DNA of 25,563 nucleotides from the NCBI GenBank assembly GCA_049999725.1, contig JBNGIS010014854.1, positions 1 through 25,563 on the forward strand, written 5' to 3'. How positions within the stretch are numbered: position 1 is the first letter of the stretch; each line of letters starts with the position of its first letter. Below the pieces are notes generated by a model. The model worked only from the letters and a program-made list of their open reading frames with translations. It did no database searches and was not told where the DNA came from. The DNA comes from Haplomitrium mnioides. Its lineage: Eukaryota; Marchantiophyta; Haplomitriopsida; Calobryales. This document shows, piece after piece, positions 1 to 7,346 of this stretch. Made by a program: the position numbers and the translations under genes.

Positions 1-297
1 ATGAAAACGAGCAATGCTTTATATACTAACTTTTTTTTTGCACTAAGTGAACCTACGTGTTAAGAGCTCTACAAATAAATTTTTGGCGAGAAAAAATGTT
101 TTTTGAAATTTAACTATAAAAAGAGCACCGCTTGAAAGTTTCTTTCTATTGTCGTGAGTTCCATTTTTGGTTTTTTTTTTTTGATTATTTTTTTTCTGAT
201 TTACTCAGTTTTCTGCTATTTACAGCCCTTAGTGATTCCCCATTTTTTCTTCATTACATTTTTCACCTTCAAAAACATCCTTTTTTCTATCTTGACA
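1..297 (+). promoter_or_regulatory. Upstream region with TATA-box candidate for the ParB-methyltransferase relic
   Basis: This AT-rich leader has no convincing coding content. A TATAAAAA box lies at 115-122, about 175 bases before the ATG chosen at 298. That spacing would suit a transcription start near 145-155 and a 5' UTR of about 140 bases. A long pyrimidine-rich, T-run stretch follows (160-290). The short reading frames here consist of poly-Phe/Ser runs and are not credible proteins. The TATA box is seen directly; promoter function is inference. Confidence 0.35.
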
Positions 298-633
298 ATG
301 GTCTCTCAAGGAAATGTTTCTTGCCCTCCCAAACCAAAGCCTTATAAGTATTCAGATGTTATAAAGGCTCTAGAGCCTGCATGATTGGAGTGGAAATGGT
401 TAGTCAATTACTGTTTGTTGAGAGACCTAGATTATCATCTTTACTTTTTTGCAAGTGAAGGTGAAAAATTCAATTTGGGTCTAGTATCCAAATTACAATG
501 ATCCAAGAAGGAAAGAAGGCCAACATCGGTAACACTGACTCAGTAACACTGTATTCTGCAATTTGATTTCTCAGAATACAAGGAAAGATATTTATTTGCG
601 GCAAATCTTCAAGCATCAAGGGAAGATGGAAAG

Positions 634-1246
634 GTGAGTTCCAAAATCTTTTTTTCTTATTCCTTTTTAATTACTTAGCTGTAGCTGTTAGGATGTCCAT
701 GCGAGCATAGACTTTGAAGTCTATGCGAGCATGGACTTTGAAGTCTATGCGAGCATGGACTCTGAGGTTCATACGCGCATGGACTTTGAAGTCCTTGCGT
801 GCAAGGACTCAGAAGTTCCTGCGCGCTTGGACTCTGAAGTCCATGCGCATATGGACTCTGAAGTCCATGCGCACATGGACCTTGAGGTCCAAGCGTAGCT
901 AGACTTTGAAGTCCATGCACACATGGACTATGAGGTCCATGCGTACTTGGACTCTGAGGTCCAGGTGCGCAAGGACTTTGAAGTCCATGCGTGGATGGAC
1001 TTCAAAGTCTTTGGTGCATGGACTTCAAAGTCCATGTGCGCATGGACCTTAGAGTCCATGCGCGCATGGACTTCAAGATCCAAGCGCGATGGAACTTTAG
1101 AGAATGTGCGGGCCTGGACTTCAGAGTCCATACGCGCATGGACTTCTTTGATCAATGCATGCTTGTTTTTTTTTAAGTTCTTCCTTTTCTACTTGTCAGG
1201 TCATTATTTTCATTAATGCCAAATTCTTTTCTTTCTTTATTTTCAG
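634..1246 (+). other. Intron 1 of the ParB-methyltransferase relic
   Basis: The donor GTGAGT follows AAG at 633, and the acceptor TTTTCAG ends at 1246 after a pyrimidine-rich tract. Removing it joins two phase-0 exons in frame. About 470 of its 613 bases are the 24-bp minisatellite described separately. Open reading frames across it on both strands exist only because a 24-bp unit without stops stays open in every frame; I do not call them genes. Confidence 0.65.
694..1165 (+). repeat. 24-bp minisatellite, about 19 units, palindromic core
   Basis: Units begin at 710 (GACTTTGAAGTC...) and recur every 24 bp to 1141, with only three single-base length changes. A partial unit sits at 694-709. The common unit contains GGACTTTGAAGTCC, a near-perfect dyad, followed by an ATGCGCGCAT-like second dyad, so each unit is two overlapping inverted repeats. 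Variation is mostly C/T and G/A. A few units near 1006-1080 carry GACTTCAAAGTC, the other-strand form of the dyad. Divergence between units shows the array is not newly formed. Confidence 0.95.
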
Positions 1247-1439
1247 TTCACTTAGTATTTAGCAGATTTTGTTGATTCGTACAATGACGCAAAGCGGATC
1301 GAACGAGACTTTATCAAGTTCGCAATTCAAATCAAAATTCTAAAGCCCAAGCAGGGCGTCAACATTCAACAGCTTGTGCCGCATCCAAGTGTTGTAACAT
1401 TCTTGACTCACGCCACAGGGACTTCTTTACAGAAGAAGA

Positions 1440-2384
1440 GAAAAGAGCAGGAGTCAAGTGAGGCTCAGAAGAAAAAAAAAACCAGCACTGGAAAAAAAGA
1501 AACCTGCACCAGCACCGGTCGTTGAGGAGGAGCCAGCCCTCTCAAAATCTACATCAAAACCAACTTCATCTACGCCCTCGTCTCCATCAACAAGCAGCTC
1601 CGAGCAGGACTCGAAGCAAGAGCCAGTGCCAGTTCAAGCTCCAATGTCGAGAGCGAAGAGGCAATCCCACAAGGGGTTGCACACATTTCAAGAAAGAGAG
1701 CAGGTAGATCCTCAAGCAGCTTCTGAGGAGGATAAAAACAAGATAAGGAAGTCTGCAATCCAGCACTGTAGAGTCTGTGAGGAGACCATTACAATTAGGC
1801 TGGAAAACCTTAATTTTCCCAAGTCTGGAATGGACAACTGGGGTCCATTCCAAATTCGAAGATTGAATGAGGATTTTGTGGAGCTTCTAGCGCAAAGAAT
1901 GCTGACCAATAAGTACACGCATTCTTTCTTCATCGTGATTGTAGACCCGAAGTATGGTCTCAAAGACAAGTTAGAGTTTGACATCAGGAACCCTGACAAA
2001 TACCATTACGAGATTGCAAGAGGCAATCACAGTATTGTAGCAAAACAGCTACTAATTCCAAAATATAGGGCAAAGAATCTTGCTTTGTCGCTCTGTAATT
2101 GTTACGTGTACGTGGGCTCGACACCAACAGATGCTTGCATTTTTGCGACAAATGACAATTACGACCAAAGGTACAGGCTTGAGATGACCTCTATTCAAAA
2201 GGTCGAGTATTGGCATCAACGATTTGTGGAAAGTGGGATGGTTTTATCCCAAAAATTGAAAAGGGAGCTAGTGCTAGAAACCCTGGAGATTAAACCAAAG
2301 TCTACACTTGAGAAGACCATGACTTCTCAAGACAATTGGTTTCAGCTAGCATTCAGAAGTGGAGAGCTCTGGGAGTTACAGTAG
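1440..2384 (+). pseudogene. ParB/sulfiredoxin-like domain segment of exon 2
   Basis: This is the longest open part of the relic. After a low-complexity Lys/Pro/Ser/Gln linker it reads through a segment with ILN-terminal pattern RRLNEDFVELLAQRM (about 1857-1901), a beta-strand FFIVIVDP (about 1926-1949), and YEIARGNHSIVAKQLL (about 2007-2054). The order of an R..L..D..ELA helix, a hydrophobic strand and a G-N-H..A loop matches the ParB N-terminal/sulfiredoxin fold, where the usual signature is G.HR..A; here it is GNHS. No helix-turn-helix parS-binding domain is evident. Similarity is judged by eye, so the fold assignment is moderate. The frame ends at TAG 2382 but continues in the same phase with further stops to the donor at 2724. 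Confidence 0.55.
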
Positions 2385-2723
2385 AGCATTTTTTCAATGT
2401 GGGAGAAAAACATTGTGAAAGGCTAGAAGCCAAAAGCCAAAGGATCTCTGAGGATAGAAGATATGAAGTGAACGCCTTGGAGGTCTCTTCAAGGTCTTCG
2501 AGATGAAGTGAAGATTTCAGTTTTGAAGCGGGTGGAAGTCGGAGAGCTTTCAATGGACGAGATGTCTCGAGAGGCGGAGAGATACAAAGTTTTGGCTGTA
2601 ATGGTGAAGAGTTTCTATTCAGAGGTTTATTGTAGTTCCTAGGAGGAGGCAAGAGAGGAGTACCATCTTCACACGGAAGAGTCGAAGATGACCTCTTTCT
2701 ATTCAAGCTTCGAGAAGCTTCTA
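2385..2723 (+). pseudogene. Decayed C-terminal part of exon 2 (acidic helical linker)
   Basis: The frame of the ParB-like segment continues here with in-frame stops only at 2424, 2469 and 2640. Between them the translation is rich in Glu, Lys, Arg, Ser and Met and looks helical (for example a run ending MSREAERYKVLAVMV near 2560-2600). It ends phase 0 at the donor GTAATT at 2724. No family is recognised. All three stops are one transition away from CAG or TGG codons. Confidence 0.5.
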
Positions 2724-2950
2724 GTAATTCCTTTCTTTGGAACTTTATTTAATTATTTGTATTTGCATTGAATATTTTTTAAATTTTTGTTGTTTTTTAG
2801 AAACTTACGGTCCAAGCATTCTTGGATATCGAAGTCCATATGCGCATGGACTTTGATGTCCAGGCACGTCTGGACTCTAAAATGTTTTACGATCCAAACC
2901 TTTCAATGTTTTTATCACTCTCTAATGTTTTTGTTTTGATTTTTTTGTAG
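2724..2950 (+). other. Intron 2 of the ParB-methyltransferase relic, with two minisatellite units
   Basis: The donor GTAATT at 2724 and acceptor TTTTTTGTAG ending 2950 join phase-0 exons. Positions 2831-2878 are two 24-bp units of the intron 1 type, GAAGTCCATATGCGCATGGA and a diverged neighbour, with a third worn unit at about 2808-2830. Homologous repeats in two introns of one gene argue against chance placement. Confidence 0.6.
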
Positions 2951-3507
2951 GAGGACAAAACATTTAAACGGCAGCTAGCAAAGAAACTGACAATAGCTGC
3001 GAAAGGAAAGAAGAAATCTGGGGTCAAAGAAGCCCCTCAAGAATAAGACCAGCCTCCCACGTTGGTCTCTTACCCTCCGGCTTTTCTTCTCCACTGCCAA
3101 AAGGCCACAGAGTGGAAAGCACAACAGCAAAGTGGTGCTGCATCTCTCACTACAGAAGAAGTTGTGAGAGATGAGGAAGAAGACTTAATGTCTTTTGTCG
3201 ATGGTCTCAACGTGGCATTTTATCAAGTCCACGGTGAGGCCAACGCTCGACAATTGAAATGCCTTGTGAAATCTAAGTGTTTCACTTTGGCTATTGCTGA
3301 TATTCCTTATGGGTATAACCTAAAGGAATGCAAGCATGATGACTCGGAACCATTTTCAAAAGATGACATTTTTTATATGGTATTATCTTTTGCGGTAGTA
3401 ACAACTTCGGAGTTTTGGTCTTTTGTTATCATTCATTCTTCGCAGCAGTTTGGCATCATCGAGGATGCCCTTTCTGAAGTCTATTGTGCAATTGATCATG
3501 GTATCTG
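2951..3507 (+). pseudogene. Exon 3: DNA methyltransferase catalytic motif IV region
   Basis: A basic lead-in (KRQLAKKLTIAAKGKKK) is followed by an in-frame TAA at 3044 and then an open stretch to 3507. The key signal is FTLAIADIPYGYN at about 3281-3319. It fits motif IV of DNA amino-methyltransferases, normally DPPY or NPPY, with DIPY here at 3299-3310. Downstream, a hydrophobic strand and W-S-F-V-I-I (about 3413-3433) fit the next beta strand of the fold. The Pro-to-Ile change at the second motif position is unusual and might lower activity, or be decay. Confidence 0.65.
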
Positions 3508-3604
3508 GTGAGTTGTTCTTTCATTTTTTTTTTTGATTTCTCTATTTTTGATTTCTCTTGCATTTTTGTTACAATGTTTGATTTGATTGTTTATCTTTTT
3601 GCAG
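3508..3604 (+). other. Intron 3 of the ParB-methyltransferase relic
   Basis: This short intron has donor GTGAGT, a T-rich body and acceptor TTTTGCAG. It lies in phase 2. The junction codon reads TGA, explained most simply by decay of a Trp codon. No minisatellite is present, unlike introns 1 and 2. Confidence 0.6.
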
Positions 3605-4222
3605 AGACAAAAGCAACATAAGTCATTCAGGTGGTCCCAGAATCGCACATGCCCACGAGTATTGGATAGTGGGCTACTGGACAAAGAAAGGAAAGAGGAG
3701 CATGTGTCTTTTCAATTTGCAGCCTTCTTCTGCGACCGGACTTCCTCGATAGATTATGCAGAGTGTTTTTAGCTGCCCTGCAGTTTCGGCAAAGCTTAAA
3801 CATCCAAGAGATGATGCTCTTGTGAATGTTTATCAGAAGCCGCAGGCTCTCTACAATTTTTTATTGACCATTTATCAACCGAGCAGGATTGATTCCTTGA
3901 TCTCTGCTCTGGGTCTGGCACATGCCTTGTTTGTGCTCTTAAACTGATGCAAAATTGCATCATCATGGAATATGATAGACGTCAGTCTATTTGTATTCCT
4001 CACAGGGTTTTGGAGATGGCTTCCTTGCCATCCAATGTGACTGAGTCACAGATAGTTTTTGCTTACCACAAGGAACATGTTCCTCCTAGTATTGCAGGTG
4101 CTTCTAGTGACTCTATTGTAATATCAGGGACTGGAAAGTCTCAACAAGATTCTCTAGCAGCTGCAGATGCTCAGTCTGTAGATTTAGATGAGACAGTTCC
4201 TCCCAAAGAAGATAGAGTCTGA
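3605..4222 (+). pseudogene. Exon 4: methyltransferase motifs X, I and II and C-terminal tail
   Basis: After a segment with HEYWIVGYWTKKGKRS (about 3648-3695), typical of the strand pairs before the C-terminal motifs, come KPQALYNFLL (3837-3866, motif X pattern KP..L...L), SGSGT (3908-3922, motif I) and CIIMEYDRRQ (about 3956-3985, the acidic strand after motif I). Having motif IV before motif I is the beta-class circular order of N4-cytosine/N6-adenine methyltransferases. Motif I lies one base out of frame with motif X, so a single-base loss occurred near 3890-3907. The tail after 4020 is Ser/Asp rich. The stop is TGA 4220-4222. Confidence 0.7.
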
Positions 4223-4249
4223 GGACCTGTTTGTACACTTTGCATCAAT

Positions 4250-4255
4250 AATAAA
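4250..4255 (+). terminator. Polyadenylation signal candidate AATAAA
   Basis: A canonical AATAAA lies 28 bases after the relic's final stop codon and is followed by a T-rich tract. Its placement suits the 3' end of the ParB-methyltransferase gene. In this AT-rich DNA the hexamer is common, so position is the main support. Confidence 0.4.
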
Positions 4256-5014
4256 TTTTATTTTTTCCAAATCTTTCTTCGCCAAAGTTTCATCTTCAAG
4301 TTGTTGTTCTTTCAATCTATTTCAAGTCTTTTCATCACGATTCAATTTATTGCGCCTAAGAATAAGTTGACCCAATTGATAGTCTAAGAACGGTTTGAAC
4401 TCAATTACTAATCTAAGAATGATTTGGAGTCTTTGCACATTGTTTAGTGTCTTTGCACATTAAGGCTTTGTAGTTCTTGTTCGGATTCCTTGTACGCTTA
4501 AGCTGTAAGGTTATTGTTCAAAGTCCCTACACCCGTTGGTCAAAGGGTTCTTGTTCAATATCTATGCATGCATAAGCTGCAAGGTTCTTGTTTAGAATCT
4601 TGGCGTGTTTTGGCTCTAGGATTCTAGTTGAAAGTCCATGCATGCATAGCTTCATTGTTCTTGTTAAGAGTCTAAGCACGCAGAGGATTTAGGATTCTTG
4701 TTTGGAGTCTATGTATGCATAGGCTTTACGGTTCTGGTTTGGAGTCTATGCTTGCATAGACTTTGTTGGCTACAATGCTCAAAGTCAAGTTTAAAGTCCT
4801 TACTCGACTGGACATTTATGTTTTCCTATAGTTTTTTTCCACCAAAAAATATATGTTTTATTTCATTTTTTATGAATTTAGTTTATTCGCAATAGCATCA
4901 AGTTTTTATAAATATTCAAATAACCAAAATGTTTGTTTTTCAAGTTGTTTTCTATAAAGAAATATTTGAAATATAATCTCAATGTAAAATATGCATTTTT
5001 TATTTATAAAAAAC
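4256..5014. other. Non-coding stretch with 37-bp array, up to the copia insertion
   Basis: Apart from the 37-bp minisatellite at 4476-4770 this stretch shows no coding signal. Positions 4380-4475 hold more degenerate fragments of the same repeat (AATCTAAGAATGATTTGGAG and GTCTTTGCACAT forms). Positions 4800-5014 are AT-rich and unremarkable and end at the copia target site. Confidence 0.5.
4476..4770 (+). repeat. 37-bp minisatellite, eight units
   Basis: Unit starts fall at 4476, 4513, 4550, 4587, 4624, 4660, 4697 and 4734, so the period is 37 with one 36. Units open with CTTGTT(T/C), then GGAGTCTATGCATGCATAGG and a TTTA-GGTT tail. The palindrome TATGCATGCATA is the most conserved part. The core matches that of the 24-bp array (GTCCATGCGCGCATGGAC), while the spacer is unrelated. 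Confidence 0.9.
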
Positions 5015-5149
5015 TGTTGTAGCATATGAGAGACACACAGCAATAGACAGCGCCGCACCTTTACTTCATAGATGGAATCTCCCACTGAATTTTGTACATA
5101 ACCCTATCTATATATAGGGTTCATCCTAGTCCATGCTAGTCCTATAACA
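5015..5149 (-). repeat. Copia 3' LTR (135 bp)
   Basis: It begins TGTTGTAGCATATGAGAG and ends CCTATAACA on the + strand, and is repeated at 11303-11437 with four substitutions. It contains AACCCTAT...ATAGGGTT, an almost perfect dyad that includes a TATATATA box near 5109-5116. For a copia element this LTR is very short. Confidence 0.95.
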
Positions 5150-5158
5150 CTCCCCCTT
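5150..5158 (-). other. Polypurine tract
   Basis: On the - strand the nine bases AAGGGGGAG directly precede the 3' LTR. This is the expected place and composition for the plus-strand primer of an LTR retrotransposon. Confidence 0.75.
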
Positions 5159-5529
5159 GACTGATTCTTCTAATCGAATCAGTCATAATTCTAGGACTAG
5201 TCTGAATCAATATACTCCTACATGTATGGTCTCATTAAACCCCTCCTACTTTCTTCTGAGGGAAAGAGTGCCACCATGTGTAGGGTATTTACATCAAAAA
5301 TAGATTGTTTGTGGTGTATCATGTATGTAACAACAGTATCATTGAGTTACACTCAAATATCTGTTGTAATGTTGTCGTTGGCGCTGTGTTGGTGGTGGCT
5401 CCTTGCATCTGTATGGACAACTTGTTGAGCCCTCATCTGTCTTATAAAAAACATGTGTACATCATTAGTGTTGCACATAGTGTCACATGAGTATCTGTAA
5501 AACAAATCACATGGTTAAAACATGTATAC
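5159..5529 (-). other. Copia 3' untranslated segment
   Basis: Between the RNase H stop (5530) and the polypurine tract I see no conserved domain. Short open frames on the + strand (5222-5490) have no family resemblance and run against the element. I treat this as 3' untranslated sequence. Confidence 0.5.
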
Positions 5530-6845
5530 TCAATAACAGAAAGCATGGTATAAAATCTGAAAATAGTCAGAATCAGATAAAATTGATATGTCACTTTTGC
5601 TTTTTGTTGAGTTCAGATAATTTTCGTAGACCAATTCCTTCTGTATGTGCCTTATGTAGGGTAGTAGGTAGGGTTTGGTGAAAATGTCAGCCCTATTGTC
5701 TTTGCTTGGTATCCATTGCACATTAATCTGTTCACCATGTTGTTCATGAGTATAGAAGAATTTAGGGGCAATGTGTTTGATTCTATCCCCTTTAATGAAT
5801 CCTTGGGCTATTTGTTCAACACATGGTCTGTTATCTTCATAGAGTACTGTAGGTGATTGTATAAGTTGTTGTTCAGTATTAGAGTTGATGTAATCAATCA
5901 ACTGTCTTAGCCAAATACATTCTCTACTAGCCTCGTATAAGGCTATAATTTCAGCATGATTAGTAGATGTTGTGGTGATGGTCTGTTTTGTGCTTTTCTA
6001 TGAAATAGTTGTACCCCCTTTAAGGAATACATATCATGTTTGTGATTTGGCGTCATCAGGGTCAGATAAGTATCCGACATCAGCATAGCCAATGATGTCG
6101 TTTTCTGCATTTTTCGAGAAGAATAGACCCATGTCTACAGTGCCTTTCAAGTATCTGAAAATTCTTTTTATGCCATTCCAATGGCGTATAGTTGGTTGTG
6201 AGCTATATCTTGCTAGTAAGTTTACAGGAAAAGCAATGTTGGGTCTGGTCTGATTTGCTAGGTACATTAATGCTTCTATGGCTGATAGGTATGGCTTCTC
6301 TGGTCCAAGTGTGGGTTCCGATTCCTTTCTTTTGGAGAACATGTCTTTTGTGGGATCTGAGGATCTCATTTCCATAGGCGTGCTCATTGGATGAGCTTTT
6401 TCCATGTTGAATTGTTTTAGCATTTTCGATGTGTAAGTTGACTGGTGTATCAGAATGCCATCATATAAGTGTTCGAATTGTATTCCCAAGCAGAAGTCAG
6501 GTTCGCCAATATCTCGCATTTCAAAGATATTTTTCAGTTTCTCAATAGTGTCGGAGGTCAGGCATGGTGTCCCAAAAATGTTGATATCGTCTACGTAGAT
6601 TGCCACTATAATGTATTCTGGGGTTTCCTGTTTCATGAATAGGCATGGGGCAATGTCGTCATTTGTAAAATTCATTGCCATCATTTCTTATTTGAATCGT
6701 TGATACCAATTTCTACCGCTTTGCTTGAGGCCATACATTGATCTCATGACCTGGACTGCCATTTGAGGGTCCGATCGATTTGATACCATTTTTGTAGCAT
6801 TTGTTGAATGCTTTGTCGATGGAATGCTTCCATGTACACATGATC
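5530..6845 (-). pseudogene. Copia reverse transcriptase C-terminal half and RNase H
   Basis: Reading leftwards, the RT resumes after the tandem-repeat interruption with SMYGLKQSGRNWYQRF (about 6740-6691), then the catalytic YVDD at 6597-6586, LGIQ near 6495, and MYLANQTRPNIAF near 6260. RNase H follows with HAEIIALYEAS (about 5960-5925), EDNRP, KHIAPKFFYTHE and DNRADIFTKP (about 5700). All of this is one frame broken only by stop codons at 6690-6688 (TAA), 6036-6034 (TGA) and 6000-5998 (TAG). It would copy the element's RNA into DNA in a virus-like particle; here it cannot be made whole. Confidence 0.9.
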
Positions 6846-7346
6846 GATGTGGGACTAAAGGTCCCTTGTCATGGTGTTTGTTCAGCTTTCTTGCGGGTTG
6901 GACTGAAGGTCCTTTCTTTTGCCAATCTGCCATGTATGTTGATGGGATTGAGGTCCTCTGTTGGACTGCGTGCTCAACAATTGTGCTGGCTGGACTAAAG
7001 GTCCTCATATCGCAGTGTTAAGCATGTTGTTCATTGTATGGCGCTTTCTCTTTGTCATGAGGACAGTAGGTCCTTTTTTTTGTAGCCATTTGTGGACTAT
7101 AGGTCCTGTTGCAGATTTATGTGTGTGAGGGATAGAAGGTTTAACCTCATATATTTTGAAGTGAGGGACAGAAGGTCCAACCTCAGCTGTTTGGCATTGA
7201 GGGACAAAAGAGCCAACCTTAGATGTGTGGTATTGAGGGACAAAAGGTCCAACCTCAAATGTGTGGCATTGAGGGACAAAAGGTCCAACCTCAGATGTGT
7301 GGCATTAAGGGACAAAAAGTCCAACCTTAGATGTTTTCGTCTCCCC
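6846..7346 (-). repeat. Tandem-repeat block interrupting the copia RT
   Basis: The left part (about 6846-7126) has irregularly spaced dyads of the form GGAC-N5-GTCC at about 6852, 6899, 6992, 7061 and 7094 (for example GGACTAAAGGTCC, GGACTGAAGGTCC). The right part (7127-7342) is a regular 36-bp array. The block falls between the YMKAP motif and SMYGLKQ of the RT, where related elements have only about 20-25 residues. Edges are approximate to about 20 bases. Confidence 0.85.
7127..7342 (+). repeat. 36-bp minisatellite, six units
   Basis: Units start exactly at 7127, 7163, 7199, 7235, 7271 and 7307. Each begins GAGGGACAAAAGGTCCAACC and contains the GGAC....GTCC dyad plus an outer GAGG...CCTC pair, so each can fold as a hairpin. 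Neighbouring units differ at up to about 5 of 36 positions. On the - strand it would encode a 12-residue Leu-rich repeat, which I take to be incidental. Confidence 0.95.

Larger units (their letters stand above)
298..4222 (+). pseudogene. Four-exon ParB-like / DNA amino-methyltransferase fusion gene, decayed
   Basis: The proposed exons are 298-633, 1247-2723, 2951-3507 and 3605-4222, about 995 codons. Donors are GTGAGT (634), GTAATT (2724) and GTGAGT (3508); acceptors end in TTTTCAG (1246), TTTTGTAG (2950) and TTTTGCAG (3604). Introns 1 and 2 are phase 0 and intron 3 is phase 2, and each join continues the same frame. Domain order: an unknown N-terminal region (exon 1 and start of exon 2), a Lys/Pro/Ser-rich linker (about 1440-1720), a ParB/sulfiredoxin-like domain (about 1840-2110), an acidic helical segment, and a beta-class DNA amino-methyltransferase (about 3240-4020). 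Known ParB-methylase fusions belong to phages and bacterial mobile elements. Lesions: nonsense codons starting at 382, 499, 544, 1253, 2382, 2424, 2469, 2640, 3044, the exon 3/4 junction and 3750; a one-base gain in the A10 run at 1472-1481; and a slip near 3890-3907. AATAAA lies at 4250-4255. The function of a live copy is unknown; DNA base methylation linked to element maintenance is inference. Confidence 0.72.

Noticed and set aside
82-93. E2F-like site (TTTTGGCGAGAA) upstream of the first relic
   Set aside because: It is a single imperfect match in AT-rich DNA with no supporting context.
694-1165. CRISPR-like array
   Set aside because: Units are contiguous and near-identical along their whole length, with no unique spacers, in a plant genomic context.
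675-1216. Open reading frames on both strands encoding 8-residue repeats (for example MRAWTLKS and HGLQSPCA types)
   Set aside because: They arise because a stop-free 24-bp unit is open in all frames, and they lie within an intron of the ParB-methylase relic.
4698-5490. Short + strand frames, some with hydrophobic stretches
   Set aside because: They overlap the 37-bp array or the untranslated end of the - strand copia element and have no family resemblance.
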